A stretch of 64,000 nt of DNA. Origin: Apium graveolens (taxonomy: Eukaryota; Streptophyta; Magnoliopsida; Apiales; Apiaceae). Under the pieces are notes generated by a model, which saw only the letters and a list, made by a program, of their open reading frames with translations, had not been told where the DNA came from and ran no database searches. The stretch is from assembly GCF_009905375.1 (NCBI RefSeq), contig NC_133649.1, forward strand, positions 234,388,201 to 234,452,200, in the 5' to 3' direction. Both the position numbers and the translations under genes were made by a program. Below, piece after piece: positions 35,801 to 49,400 of this stretch (position 1 is its first letter; every line of letters begins with the position of its first letter).

Positions 35801-38800
35801 ATGTATATTCCCAACCTCCATACACAAATTTCTTATATTCCAATATCTGGCAACATGAACTGAATAAAACCACTATGGTCAAGCAGCAAAAGAAAATTCT
35901 TCCAGAATATTTCTCACTTTAGTTGAAGAAAGACTCTAATAAACCGTTATTTACTGTAAAATATGGTTTAAAGTTACGTTGCTGGAATTAAGAATTCAAT
36001 TAAACCTGATAAGTAATTAGTTTGTCACATTATTATACTTTCGGGCTTCGGCATCATTTGTATCCTTCCTCTGATTTTATACGGCATCAACGACGGATGA
36101 GATATACTGCCTCACATCCAGATGTTGAAAGACTGGAACTTTACCAATTCAAAAGACTCTAAGACATAGCTTATTATGGTATCAAAATTCCTATTTGTTC
36201 CTTATCATGTTAGTTCCATGTCCACTGTTTAGTTGGTGTACAAGACAATGTGCAATTGGGGGTCATATATATTCATGTCCATTTGAAGTGGAGAAGAAAA
36301 CATGTGCGCAGATGTGAAAATCTAATAGGGGCATTTATAAAAACAAACCAACACAGTTTAGTGTTCGAGGTTGACATGAAATGATAATTATATATGTGCA
36401 TAGATATATACACATAATACATATATAGAGAGAAAGGAGACTTACCCTCGCTTCACTGTATTTCCACTTCACAAAGAGCTTATGTTTTTCTCCCCAACCA
36501 TTTGCCAATGGAATATTCGTGATATTATCATGCGCCTAAAAAGTAAGCAGAAAATGATATTTTCAAATTATCGTTCGGATACATCTCTATTAAAAAACTG
36601 AAAGTCATCACATGGACTGCAGAATTTGAACTATAACCAAACTTGGCTGGACTACAGAATCTAGACAGGGGGCAGTAAACAAACAGTTTCAAAACAATCT
36701 ATTTACCTAGCAATACAAAGAACAGAATGCAAATCAGACTACAGTCATGCACCTACAATGGTTGAAAATATAGGACGTAGACTATGGCTAAGTATCAACA
36801 TTCCAGTATATCTTATGATAAATCCAATCTTGAAAGGCAGATGAGACTAAATCTATAGAATATTTGTTCTAAATTCAACTGACATGGGTAAGAAATATTA
36901 TTTAAGAAATCTTCTAATTGTAACTTATTTGGAGTGTCAAAAATCAATTCAAGATATCACATTATGCTGGTGTTCAGGGTTTTAAGGTATATCAGGCTAG
37001 AAAATTCACAAAGATATTAAAGAGGTGCTCAATATACACATGAAATGACTGCGATGATAGTGGGAATGAGACTTTATATTAATATGACAAAATTTCAATT
37101 TCTTTATCTGAATTTTTTATCACTAAAATAATTCTTCAAAGTTAATGCTTTACAAGCTGCTACCTTTTACTTCTTATTTATCTTTTAATTGATCAATAGT
37201 GTACTAGAAGCTTGAATAAGGATGACAAAGAGCCAACTAAATGACCTTTAAAAATTCTGAAGGATTAGGCAATATTAGCGGAAACATCTTATAAAGTTGT
37301 ATTAATATTAAGAAAAAACAATTACTTTCTTAAAAGTGTGGGTAACTTTTGTTCACCATTGATTATAAATCCTATAGGTTTAGTTTATGCAGGATATGGT
37401 AGCACCAACTCATCAGGTATGCATAAAACATTCAACATGTTCCATACCTAATTAGTGTTTGTATATCCTACACATTAAAGGCTATCTAGTTCCACATACT
37501 GATTCTATTTGCAGTTCATTCCGTGTTCACTTTCACATTTCCCTCTCTTTCTTGTACACATTGTGGTCTTAGAACTTAAGCAATTTCATTATTTTTATAG
37601 CACTGTTTTATTTCATTTTGTCAACTTGTTGGTGAATGTTGAAGAACTGTGATTGCTATTGGTTTTACTTTAAAAATACGAGATCGTGAATTATACAACC
37701 TATATTCAGGTTTTTACCTTGGGATTAAGCAGACGATCTCCAACGAGAGACTTAAATTTGCAATTTAGGCTGCTTGTAGAAAACTCTACAGTCCTTTCAG
37801 TAAAAACATAAAATGTTGCATTATGCATCAAATAGGACTACGGGAGTCACTATGGGAGTCGGATTCAATATTTGAAATGTATATATACACCTAAAAAGTT
37901 TTAACATCCCGAAATTTGAATTTATACTAAATATTGTGAGTATGTCATATGCATTGACTTTCGGAAAAAATGTCTTCACGTGTATAATCTGAAACACATA
38001 TGTGATGGCATTGTTATATGATATGTTTGCAAGTAAATTATTAAAAGTGCGTATGTGTGGTTTGGCATGTCTAAAGTACACATGTAAGCATACATGAAAA
38101 TGGATCATACCACTGCACAATATTAATCAAAGAAGAAACGAAGTGTAAAATTGGCAGCTTTAAATATATGTCTGATTGACAAGGTCCAAAATATACCTGC
38201 TGCCAGTACTTTACCATTTCACATGCAAGCCTACGCTTCACTGCAAGAGTGGCTTTTGTACTATCAATCGCAAGTCCAAGTTGTATATCAACACCCTAAT
38301 CGAAATTAAAAACAAATGGATAAATAACCTCATACATACATAAACACATATGGACATAGAATACCAAAATACGCCAGCTGTCTGTACATCATAATTGAAG
38401 TACAAATAATATAGTCAATATCCAAGGTTTATATTTAAGGTTTAAAGAGATGATTTTGAGTACCTGTCCTAACGCTTGAAGACAGAGTGCCTGTAGAACA
38501 CCTTCCGTAAGATCAACTGGTAGATCTCTCCTAAAAGCAGAGAGCCAAATGAGTAAAAAGGCAAGCATCAGGATGGTTAAAAATATGTCTTCTGTTAAAA
38601 ATAGAAAAATAAAAAGATTTTATTACCAACCTAAGTTCAGGAGGCAACTGCGGTAGAACTTGGTGGATCGCACAATCAAGGTATCCAGCTGCCTTCAAGA
38701 AGATATCAATGGAAGATCGCCTGCTTTCTGTAAAATTATATAATCCTCAGAGAAAAATATATACAATGCACAAAAGAACATTGAAATACAATAGAGATGA

Positions 38801-40910
38801 TACTCATGACTGCATATCGACATGTAAAGCAATACTCTGTATACCAAGAGTTTCTTTTACTACAACATGATAAAGAAATAGAAGAGAAACCACAATGTCA
38901 ACAAAGAAACCTTCTAGGCATCACTATAAGGTCCCACATACAATCTAAAATGCATTACTTCAAAACATTAAAGGCCTTTTTTTACAGTAAAGATAATGTA
39001 ATTTTCAACAAGGAAACAGTTTCTTTAACAATGGAATAACACACTAGCGTTTCTACATTGACGAACATAAACACTAGCGTTTGTACATGTCTTTAACATT
39101 AGGCACAAAGGAACACTTTCTACAAAAAATAATTATCAACCTATGCAAATTACTATATGCATATCCTCCAATTTATACATGAAAATTTTAAATTAGTGCT
39201 TGTTCAAATAAAAACATTGATTTAGAAATTGGACCCCTTGTGCTAAAATAGAAGCTAGATCCGCCACTCAGTAAAGCTGTGTTTTGCATAAAAGAATTTT
39301 TTTTATTAAAAATAAAAGATGCAGAATACAGTAGATTTGCACTTGCTCACAGAAGCTCGATTTATTGCACATTCACCTGTATAAGTCTAATGTGCATAAC
39401 ATAAATACGATAAAGTGATAATTGTTGCCTACAAGTCTTTATATTTTCCATGCACAGAGAAACCACATACAGGCAGGTCTGTTGTTAAATGAATTGTATG
39501 CATTTGTTCAACAACCAAAATTGCTTGTGCACTATAGACAACATCAGGTATCCTTAACAAAAGAAAGAAATGGTGTCTAACATTTTTATAGAAAGATATT
39601 TGCTGGTCATTTATTGTATCAAAAGGAAAATCAATAGTTCCTCAAATATTTTAACAGAAATTTGTAATCTTAAAGAAAATCGGGCATATAATCTAATAGA
39701 ATAAAGACCGAGGGACACAAACCAAATTACTAAATACTTTTCTGCCTATACAGCATCAGACATTAAAATCACTTATGGCCCGTCTGGAAAACTGGATTTC
39801 ATTTGAAATTCTGAATTTGATCAAATAAGCTGTTTGAGAATTTGGATTTGGATTTCATTTGAAATCCAGGACATTCAAATATTAGTATAAACATGAGAAT
39901 TTGAAATGACAACTCAAATCTTGTCATTTGAAATTCCTCATTTGAAATGAAATGCAAGTTTCTAAATGCCCTCTTATAGAATTTTCAGAAGCCAAAAAGT
40001 TTGCTTTATATGTTTTAGTTTCAGATTCACACTTTTAGAGATGGATGTGAATGTAGGAAATCCAAGTACATTAGAGCGGTTACAAGCACTTGCAATTTCC
40101 AGGCATTAATATAGTACAATAAAATCACCCACCTTCAGAAACTTTTGGTTGATGTCCATCACTTGATGTTCTGGGAAGAAGCAGCAAGTTAGCTTGTGAG
40201 AATAGCAATGCTGCCATTAAGTGCAAAACTGACAATACTTCGTACCAGGCACTGAACATTGGTGTTTCCTACCAGTTGAATAATACCCAAGTAGGTAAGG
40301 ATTCTCTCTTAAAGAAAAGAGAGAGATAGATATAATTATGTGAAGAAGTAGAAAATTCACCTCTACTTCATCCTCCTGATTGACCCAAACAAATTGTGCC
40401 TTGTGTTGTAATGATGTCCCTACACATAAAGACAAACGGGAAATTAGTACAAGCAGTTATAGGAGCTGCATTCCAGCAACATTTCAGAAATGGTATACTG
40501 TTTAAGATTTACCTGCTTTGACCAATCCCATAAGGACTGGCAGATAATCATCTAGAGCCTGAATAAGATCTCCTAGTGTTGATCCTCCTGCAGGTGACCG
40601 TAGATGTCAATATAAGTCATACCTGTAACACCGCAACCCAAAGTGTCTAAAATTTACCATGCTGAGTGGCACTTCTTCTCTTTGTTCTCGTGATTGCTGG
40701 ACCTTCTTGCCCAGCCATTACGACTACTCGGGTTCTAAGAGCTGATAAGCGTTCCACCAAGTTTTTTGACAAGTTGTTACCTAGTGACTGAGAAAAATCT
40801 ACAGGCTTAGGAATTCTTAATCCAGGAACAAAAACCGTTACTTCACCAATATTGACTGGCCTTCGCCTGTTTTCACTTGAATGCTTTGAGGTAGACGCAA
40901 AGCATCCCAT
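32846..40910 (-). CDS. BRO1-like domain protein (plant endosomal-targeting type)
   Basis: Eleven coding exons: 40910-40658, 40587-40513, 40419-40361, 40268-40133, 38727-38631, 38530-38464, 38295-38197, 36535-36446, 34887-34733, 33335-33234, 32957-32846. All introns are GT-AG and the phases close to 414 codons. MGCFASTSK at the start gives Gly2 for myristoylation and Cys3 for palmitoylation, implying membrane attachment. Then come VTVFVPGLRIPKPVDFSQSL, QFVWVNQEDEVE, LDLAIHQVLP-type helices, GVDIQLGLAIDSTKATLAVKR and RINRDLYSYEK, ending in a short Pro-containing tail. This matches the short plant BRO1-only proteins such as Arabidopsis At1g73390 (from memory). BRO1 domains bind ESCRT-III in multivesicular-body sorting; this protein lacks the V domain and long Pro-rich tail of ALIX. 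Confidence 0.93.
39775..40115. repeat. Possible MITE-like insert in BRO1 intron 4
   Basis: Begins GGCCCGTCTGGAAAACTGG, a terminus seen on many plant MITEs. Inside are several copies of the palindrome-like ATTTCATTTGAAAT (39795, 39855, and a degenerate pair near 39925-39955). A weak reverse terminus (AATTTCCAGG) occurs near 40096. No clean target duplication was found. Confidence 0.35.
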
Positions 40911-42240
40911 ATTTTATAAGGTGGCTTCCTCTGTTCACAAACCTAGATTACAAAATTGAGAGATTAGAGAACAAAGAGTAATGCGTACCAGGATACCAGT
41001 TGCAAAGAGAGTACACAAATATCTTCAATTATATAGTTCTTTTGTATTGATTTACAAATGATAGAATTAAGTAACTACATGCAAAACTTATAACTACATC
41101 TCCCGCAAAATAAAACATATGAATAGCACAACACCACATAATTAGCAATCACATAATGAACAGCAGAAAATAAGCAATACTGCTAAATTTTTCCATCATC
41201 GCCACTGATATCAGAAGACACACCATTCCCTACATGGCAAGTGCATAAAATTCTTGCAATTGACTTTTTCTAGAGGACATTAGTCATATGGTACAGTCAA
41301 TAGGCTTTTCACCTTTATTAACTTTAAAAAAGGTGAGTCCATTTCCTGGAGTTAATGTAAGTTCTGCGTGCATCTTACACTCATCAAACCATATTTCCGA
41401 GCCGGACATATAGGTACTTACGGTTTTGGCCAAGTCATAAATAGGTGAATCTGAGTACCGATCCACCAACAAAGTAGAAGGAAAAGTCACGAGGAACTAG
41501 GAGTAGATTAACTTATTGAACCATCTTTGTTTCCTCTAATAGAAAAAGACTGATCTTGTACATAACATAAACAAAAAGGAAAAAGAAGAAAACCAAAAAA
41601 GGGAGACAGAGAGATTGAAAAAGCTCACCTTAGACTTTATTCATGGATTATCAGCAAATCAATTAATTTTGATAAGCTTCTGCATAATAAACAAATTCAT
41701 GAGTGACTGTGACACAACAAAAACAAAAGCTCAATGATCATCAAAGCTTGCTCTTTTCTTTCATCAACTCGATGCATAATAACAAGAAAAGCTCATGATC
41801 ATACATTCATATTAATTAAAAAATACCTCAAAAGAATTCAACTCATGAACAATCAAACAAAAAGAAAAAAAAAACAGAATTAAATAGCAATCAATTAAAA
41901 ATCAAACCTTGAGCAGAACAGAGGATCCACAATCACCCATCAAGAAAGTCAAAACCAAAATCAAACCCTGCAAACAAAACACACAAAAAATGCAGTTTTA
42001 ATCAATACCCAGATCAAAAAAATCAAGATTTTAGAATTTAGGGAATTCTTGAAAAGTAAAATGGCCATAATCTTACCAAACCCCACAAGCTAGATATTAA
42101 AAATTAATTGCTGTAGGATGTGGGAAAGATTTGGAAAGAGGAGAGAGACACTTGCAAGGTTTAAATTGAGTGGAATTGTTGATAAGCAATACAAAAATTG
42201 AAGCTTTAGCTTTAGAGAGAGAAAATATATATAGATACAG
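40911..42240 (-). promoter_or_regulatory. 5' leader (with introns) and promoter of the BRO1 gene
   Basis: On the minus strand an acceptor CTAG lies just above 40941, giving a 31-base leader segment next to ATG 40910. A second leader exon is suggested at about 41906-41970, bounded by TTTGCAG and CAAG|GTTTGATTT. A TATA-like CTATATATAT is at about 42225-42236, followed by a GA/CT-rich stretch. An unassigned open frame at 41284-41490 lies within the leader intron. Exact leader exons cannot be fixed from sequence alone. Confidence 0.45.
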
Positions 42241-45200
42241 AGAAAGAGAGAATGTTGTTTGTTTTGTAAGTAATAATATACTTAAACAACTATTAATATT
42301 AGGTAGCTTGCTTGCTTTCATGCTTTGAATATTACTACTCCTCTTCTCCATTATTTATTGTAATAAAATCATATTTGTTTTCTTGGGTAAAATTTTTAAG
42401 GGTTTTTGACAAGAAAAACACTCGTTTTTATGAGTTGTTCGGTTTATATTTTTTGAAATATTTGTATATATAGGGGTTATTATAATTATTACAAGAAAAC
42501 TAGTTACAGCTCATGGAAATACTAAAAAAAAATCAATTATAATTACTATTATATTTGATATTGTTTTATTATAAACAATAATTTTTAATATGTTGTTCTA
42601 GATTTGAAACTTATCTTTCCTATAGAATATAAATTTTAATTATATATAAAATTTTCATCAATTTAATTTAAAATATTCAACCTGCAACAACTTTTCAATA
42701 TTAATCTTAATCATATAATACTATAAAATTTAGTAATCAAAATTATAGGCATTATGTTAAACAAATACTACTCTCTTAGTGTCATTCGAATGAATACTAT
42801 ACACTTTCAATTCAATATAATTTACTTTACAGGTGTCCCTCCTAATTATATATATTTTAAAAATTACTAAAAATAATAAAATTTTATAATATAAAAATTA
42901 ACTAGCATCCATCATTTTATATATTAGATATTAATTAATTTTAACTTTTCTCACTTTTTTACCTTTTCTCATTCAATTATGATTTTTATTAACCTTCCTA
43001 TCCAAACAACAATAAGTCTCGGTTGGACTTAGACGTGATGGAGTACAAAATAATATTAAAAAATATTTTCCATTAATTCTAAAACATATATTATTATTAA
43101 CATATTTAGTTAAAATCTAACCTTGTGATTGGAAATATTTAATAAAAATAAGTAAAATTACAAACTCTCAAATAATTTTTTATTTGAGTAGATCATTTTT
43201 TAACGGAAAATAAATATTCAGTATCTAATATTAATATTTTATAAGAAAATAATATCATTATAAAATTAATAATTTATACAACATAACATATGTAAATTTT
43301 TTTAACAGTATTTCACCTAATCTTTAGATACTTGGTGTTGGAGCATTAGAAATTTTATTAAATTTAATTACGAGATGCTCTAATAACAAATTTTTTCATA
43401 AAAATTCCAAGGCCCGTGGCATTATCTATTGTGTAAATATATCACATGGATAAAATTGTCAAGCAAAAGTTTTAATATTTAAAAAAAATATCAACTGAAA
43501 ATATTTTTTACTTGTCAATATATTTAACAGAACAAAATGATATGACAATTAGAAGTTAAAATTAATTACTATTTTATTAAATAGATACGTATTTTAGCAT
43601 AATATTTTTTTGATAATGCCTCTGTATACATATTTATTTTAAAATAAAAATTTATTGCAAATAAGCCTTTTTAATTTTTTATGTGATTTTATATTTTTAA
43701 AATCAATTCTATTTAAGATACCTTCATTGACTGCAAGAACTTTAGTTTCGAAAAAAATTGATAAAATGTTTTTTTGGAAAGAAAAGTTTGAAAAAAAAAA
43801 TATTCCTTTAATATTTTTTTTTCAAAAATAAACAATTATTTTTCAAAAAAAAATTCAGTGAAATTTTTTCATGATACATGAAGTGGTTAATTATTATTAA
43901 TTTCAGTGGTTCTTTAAAGAAATGCACGTGTATATGTATGTGCATATGTATGTAAGAGTAGTTAAATGGCGACGAACAAAGCCTTTTTGAAAGGGTTAAG
44001 GTCTTCATCTTTCGTTCTCTCTTTTGAGACATTGAGATCTACTTGGGATTTGCAGATATTGTAGAACGGTCCAAGAGCATACAATAAACACTAACTCTCA
44101 AGTTTAAGTTTGGTGCATTTTGATTGGTTCTCTAATCATAAATATTAATGGACCCCTGTATCTACAACAACTTCACCACTAAAAATACACCAAACTCATA
44201 AATAAAATTTAATGTATTATGTGCCCGTAATCACATATTAGAAAGACCGATTATACAGTACACCCCCATGCAGTTTTCATGAAGAAAATGAAGCATCGTT
44301 TATAGTGTCCGGACGAGTACCCCGCGTGTATTTGGGGTCCAGATTTAAAAACCAACGTCACATATTACGTCCCCCCTAAATACACGTATATTTTAATTTT
44401 AATCAAACTTTAATCAAAAATTATATTTATAGTTGAAAAGCCTAATAAAAAATATTATTAAACAGTATATTTAATCTATTTTAAAATTTATTTTTTAATT
44501 TTAAAAATAATTATTTATTTATTTTTTAATATTAATTTAAAAATTTATTAATTTAACTTCTAAAAAATCAAAATAGATATATAATTAGAAATATATGGGG
44601 TATTTTATAAAAATAATCCTATTTTTTTACTAATTTGATTTATATGCAAAGTTTTGAATATATGTTCTAATAAATCTCGGGGTGAGTTAATAAATCTCGG
44701 GGTGAGTGAGAATCGAACATAAATCGGGGATGACAAAAAATAAGTTATTAGCCACTTAGTTATCTCATTGCGCTCCAAAAATAAGCCTATTTATTTATAC
44801 TCATATTATATGTTAAAATTGCAGCAAAACCGCGCTTTCGGGGACGATTAAAATGTTAGCAACAAATTAATGATAATAAATTTGATCAGCTTATATCATT
44901 TTTATTCGAAATCGCAATTCAACGTATTACATTAGCATGTAATTTTGAGAAAAGCTCTCATCACTTTTCCAATTTTGCTTTCTAAAATAATCTACCGTCT
45001 CGTTACGAGTCAATTTATACGTAGACAGACCACTTATGTTTTATAACTAAAATCTTACATCAAAATATTATTAAATATATTATATTTTAAATTATATTTT
45101 ACAAATATTATTATTTTATTCAAAATCTTGAACGTCATACATATACTGCATGTTAAACATTATAAAATGTAAAACATTACAAAACGGAGAACATTACAAA

Positions 45201-45729
45201 ATATTTTATTCAACGAAACAGTTATAATTTGCTGAATATTTGTTCAAATTGCAGAACATACACATTATACTTATTAAAATTAAATAAGTTTCAATAATTT
45301 TAATGAATTAGTGATATTTGTACGACATGCTTCACAAAATAATATATTTCATAGTATTTTGATTGTTGAACATAGGTGATGTCCAGGGACATAAAAAGGT
45401 GATCTTCATATAACTTTCCTCCCCTCGTTATTGTTTTTATCTTGATTTTTGTGAAAATACTTATTTTTGAGTGATATGTGTTTTCTGTATTTAATTTTTG
45501 AGTTATTTTATTTATCCTTCGTGAGAATAAGTATGTATGATATATTTTGAAGTTGTTTTTAATTAAAAATGATTTAATGATGTATTGAGTAGAGCGGTCA
45601 ATTTGGTACACGAACGACATGAAAAATATGGATATGAGTTTTAATTTTTGGTACACAAAACACGAATGTACACGAACACGAAATTACACGATAGATTTTA
45701 TGTCAGATATGGGTTTCAATTTAGGTAGA
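42241..45729. other. AT-rich spacer, no gene recognised
   Basis: Long AT-rich stretch between the BRO1 promoter and E3. It contains a 20-bp perfect tandem repeat (AATAAATCTCGGGGTGAGTT unit, 44669-44708) and short open frames without recognisable domains. The outer flank of the E3 3' LTR begins at 45729. Confidence 0.6.
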
Positions 45730-46984
45730 TGTTAGGTATGAATACAACACAGAGGGTGTGAATGTGTTTTGGCTTAAATGTTTGATTTTTGATCGACTTA
45801 GGATTTAGCAGTTGTTTTTTATCAATGATTTAGTAGAATAGATGTTAAACATAAATAACTGTGCAAATATGTAAAACAAAGATCTTCAAAACTCACTTAA
45901 TTTTATATTAAAAATCAAGCAGTGTTTTGCTACAAAATCTCTAAGTTCTTATTTTAGAACTTAGCTTCTTTCTTGAGAGAGGATACACAATTTTCTATTT
46001 TGATTGTTCTACTTAACTAGAGGACCAGTGTTAACTTTATAACTCAGTTAACTGCTGGTTTACACAGTGGATAATAAACATGCTATTAGCTTTTCTAAAC
46101 TGTCACTTGTCATTTCTATTTATAGAAAAGCAAATCTTCCGTTTCTAGCATAGCATATCTTAAGCATCCCGTGTTTACTTTAATCTCCTCTGTCAGTTAA
46201 TCTTTGTCATTGATCTTGCACATCTCTCAAGCTGCTTTTTGTAGACTTATCAATCCAGCTATGTGAATTGTTTGTTGATCTGCAACCTTGGATATTAAAC
46301 TGTTCTGCAATTCTGTACTTAGAGAAATTTCTTCACTTCGAGATCTCCAATTAAGCTGTAGAGAACTCGACATCTCGATAGGCATGTTGGCTTGTCGATA
46401 TCTCTGAAACTTCATTGTTGCCTTGACTTATCGACAACTCTGAGTTCTCTAGTGAATTTTGGTTTATCGATAACTCAGAGTTCTCTAATGGACTTTGGTT
46501 TATCGATAACTCAGAGTTCTCTAATGAATGTATACTTGTCGATATCTCTGAGTTCTCGAATGGGTATCTGACTTATCGATATCTCCAATAGCATTTCCTG
46601 AGTTCTCGATAGACAGTTCATGGGTTCTCGATAGGCAATTCATGAGTTCTCGATAGGCAATTCCTGAGTTCTTGAATGACTTCTCTATAACACTAATTAT
46701 GTGACTTGTAGAGATCTTGACTTAGAATGTTTTACACCAAACAGATTTATTCAACTCCAAGCTTCTTCATAATTCTTCTGAGGCATGATCTTCTTGATCT
46801 TCTTCCAGATAGAATTCTTAGGTTTGACACTGTTTAGAGAAAAATGCTCCAGTCTGGTCCATTTACATTTTACAGACATTAAGTGTTACAAGTATGAATT
46901 ACAGATTAAGGTTACAATACAACTAATCTCAGGGTTGTCAGTGTGACTTAGTCTTGTTATGATATAGGCATGTCTTGCACAACA
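45730..46984 (-). repeat. 3' LTR of E3
   Basis: On the minus strand it starts TGTTGTGCAAGACATGCC directly after a polypurine tract and ends CATACCTAACA, the same end as E1 and E4. A TATA box CTATAAATAGAAA is at 46113-46126. Upstream of it, at about 46340-46680, lie many copies of the family word (TTATCGATAACTCAGAGTTC, GAGTTCTCGATAGGC). The partner LTR is not in the window. Confidence 0.8.
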
Positions 46985-47622
46985 ATCTCCCCCAATTTGT
47001 GAGAAGATTGCTTATCACAAATTCATGCCTATTAACAAGACTAACCCCAAGTTAAAGAATGAAAATAAGATAATACAAAAGATGATACAACACTTGTACA
47101 TTGGACATTTGACAGTTTACAATAATTAAGTAAAGACTGAGCTGTCTGATTCTTTCTCAATTATGCTCTTAATTTCATAAGTATTTCCAATTCTTCTAGG
47201 ATGGGGGTGTCAGTTAGAGCCTCTATTAGTTTCAGCAAATCTGGCTTAGGATATCTAGCTAACATCCCTATCATGTAACTTGATAAAGAGCCAGCTTTTA
47301 TATTCAGAAATCTTCCATCCTTTGATATTCTTCTCTTGCCTGATGCCTTCAATTCTTCTGATCTTCTGATATACTCAGATCATAGATGTTGATGACATTA
47401 TTAGCTCTAGTAATCTTTGACATCATCTACTATATATTACAATCTCCCCCAACTTGTTCATTATGAAATTATGCACAAGTTCTGATTGATGATGTCAAAA
47501 CTTTATCCAAATGCAGAAACCAAAACCAATCTTCCCATCAGGTCTTCTTTTGTTGAGTTGTATTTAGATTTATTCAACATCCATTAGCTGTTTTGGCATT
47601 TAGATATATTCTCCCCCTTTTT
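46985..47622 (-). other. Three polypurine tracts of E3
   Basis: On the minus strand GGGGGAGA occurs at 46986-46993 (touching the LTR), 47453-47460 and 47610-47617 (AAAAAGGGGGAGAA). This is the same repeated-tract arrangement as in E2. Confidence 0.8.
47161..47352 (-). pseudogene. Possible C-terminal fragment of the E3 accessory protein
   Basis: Open minus-strand frame with a hydrophilic start (MKASGKRRISKDGRFLNIKA) and a helical-looking end (LLKLIEALTDTPILEELEIL). It lies between two polypurine tracts. I do not recognise a domain. Codon use and position suggest it belongs to the accessory region, but it could be chance. Confidence 0.3.
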
Positions 47623-48092
47623 GACATTATCTCTAGGAAGAAAAATCCAGCTAAATGCACATTGTTCAAGCTGCTGTCATTGTCCATTTGGAATACTGTC
47701 TGCAGCTTCAAGCTTCATCGAGATTCATGGTGATGAATTTTAAAAAAAAAGTTTCACTTAGATTTGCAGAAAAAGTCTGTTAGTGATAAAAGTCCTAAGC
47801 TCTCTGTTCCTTTGAATAAGTAGTCTCACCAATTCTCACTGCACTAGTCTCATGACTTTTGAGAGTCAGAGTTCCCTCACAAGGATTACTAAATCCATAC
47901 ATTCATCTACCTCTCCTTTTGCCAAGAAGGATCATGCCTTCTCTTAATTTTGTTTTGTTTTTCACTCAATCTTTTCTCTTATTCTCACATGAAAGGCTCA
48001 AATGTTGTTTGACCTACAGAAATAAGAGGTGGCTGAGAAGAGGTAATATGTGATCATATGATTAGAGGAAGACCATATAGGGCTAATCATAC

Positions 48093-48490
48093 TCATTTCA
48101 CCAGAAAAATGAGTGCATAAGCAACTATGACTGGGGTCACAGTTTGACTCACAGATTGCTCTGTGGTTGTGACAGTTTGTTGTTCACCACATGTAGTAGG
48201 AACCTCCATTGGAATTGGAGAGGAGTTGACTGGGTTACTGTCATGTACACCAGCCTCAAACCTTTGTGCACCTTGCAGAGCACTTTCACATAAATGTGAT
48301 AAGATTGCCCTTCTTATGATATTGTCATAGGAAATTGTTCTTCTAGTTTTGGCTGCTAAGACAGCTTCTGCTAGAGTTATGAGGGGAGTTGTTCCTTCTT
48401 GAGGAACCTCCAATTGAATTGGAGAGGATTTAGATAGCTCCCCCTCAGGAGTACTACCCTCAAACCTTTCAGTCTGTGAAGACTATTTGT
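48093..48490 (-). pseudogene. Accessory-region ORF of E3 with an in-frame 204-bp duplication
   Basis: Open minus-strand frame from about 48487 to 48093 without recognised domain. Two copies of a 68-codon unit are visible: each starts RFE and contains SSPI..EVP about 14 residues later. Only the first copy keeps TPLITLAEAVLAAKTRRTIS. A TAG near 48488 closes the frame upstream. It probably derives from the same accessory gene as the ORF at 49400. Confidence 0.45.
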
Positions 48491-49036
48491 GCACATGAAG
48501 GTGCAAGAGAAACACTCATGAAATATTCAGTAAACTGATAAACTTTCATGTTTGGTGGATTCTTTTCTCAAACAACAGAACAATCTGAAGATCATCATGA
48601 AATTGTTGTCCTTTTGTAAAACAGGTGGCTTTTGAGAGTCACCTGAGTGGGATTGTGTTTGAGTTTGTGTTTGTGATGTTGTGCCTGGGTAAACCACAGT
48701 TTGGTTTTGAATTGTTTTAGCTGCAGTTTTAGCACTAATACCTGTGAATTGATTATTTGAATTCCCTGTTGATGTCTTGTGTTAGACCTGTAATGCATTG
48801 AACAACTGTCTCTTTTTGGAGTTCATTAGACAAATACATTGCAAGATATATTGGTTGAAAGCATTTTTGCAGAGAAGACAAAATTTAATATAGATATGAG
48901 CACATAGTAATTATTACACAAACAAAAGATTTCAAGACAAGAATCAGAACTTTCAGACAAGAATCGGAACTTTCATTTAAAAATACATAGTACATTAAGA
49001 CATAGATTTAACAAGTAAATCCTAATCCTAACTACT

Positions 49037-49400
49037 TTAATTCAGACTCCTTCTTCTCGGCCTCCAACCTCCTTGCCCTGCGATGGTAAGCTCTGGACAT
49101 GGAGTGTGCAAGATAGATGATCCTCTCCTACAACTCCAAAGCAGCAAGGCATTGCTGCTCAGCCACCCTGGTTCGTCTCTCCTGCTCGAAAGAGGCTTCC
49201 ATCTCAAATAAAAGAATGTTGATTTGATCATTCCACGAGAGTTCGTAAGAGACCTCAAGTGGAATATCAAAGGGGCTGTAAACAATCCCCTTGAGATGGA
49301 CACGAAGTCCGATAGGATCAAAATACACTAGATCATCATCCAAATGATGGACCGGTTGATAAGCTCCATTAACAAGTCTGTAGAAGACTGGGGCATCCAT
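49037..49400 (-). pseudogene. Accessory ORF of E3, one premature stop
   Basis: Frame opening at ATG 49400 (MDAPVFYRLVNGAYQPVHH), about 95 bases after a TATA-like box and after a pyrimidine-rich leader. It runs to a TAG at 49128-49130 (after CLAALEL), then continues in the same frame as a basic, helical stretch (AYHRRARRLEAEKKESELK) to a stop at 49037. No recognised domain and no hydrophobic segment. Its position between pol and 3' LTR, sense strand and leader match the E4 ORF at 63889. Confidence 0.5.

Noticed and set aside
45300..45656. 118-codon minus-strand open frame
   Set aside because: Asn/Lys/Ile-rich translation of AT-rich DNA with no domain, leader or splice context. It lies just outside the E3 LTR.
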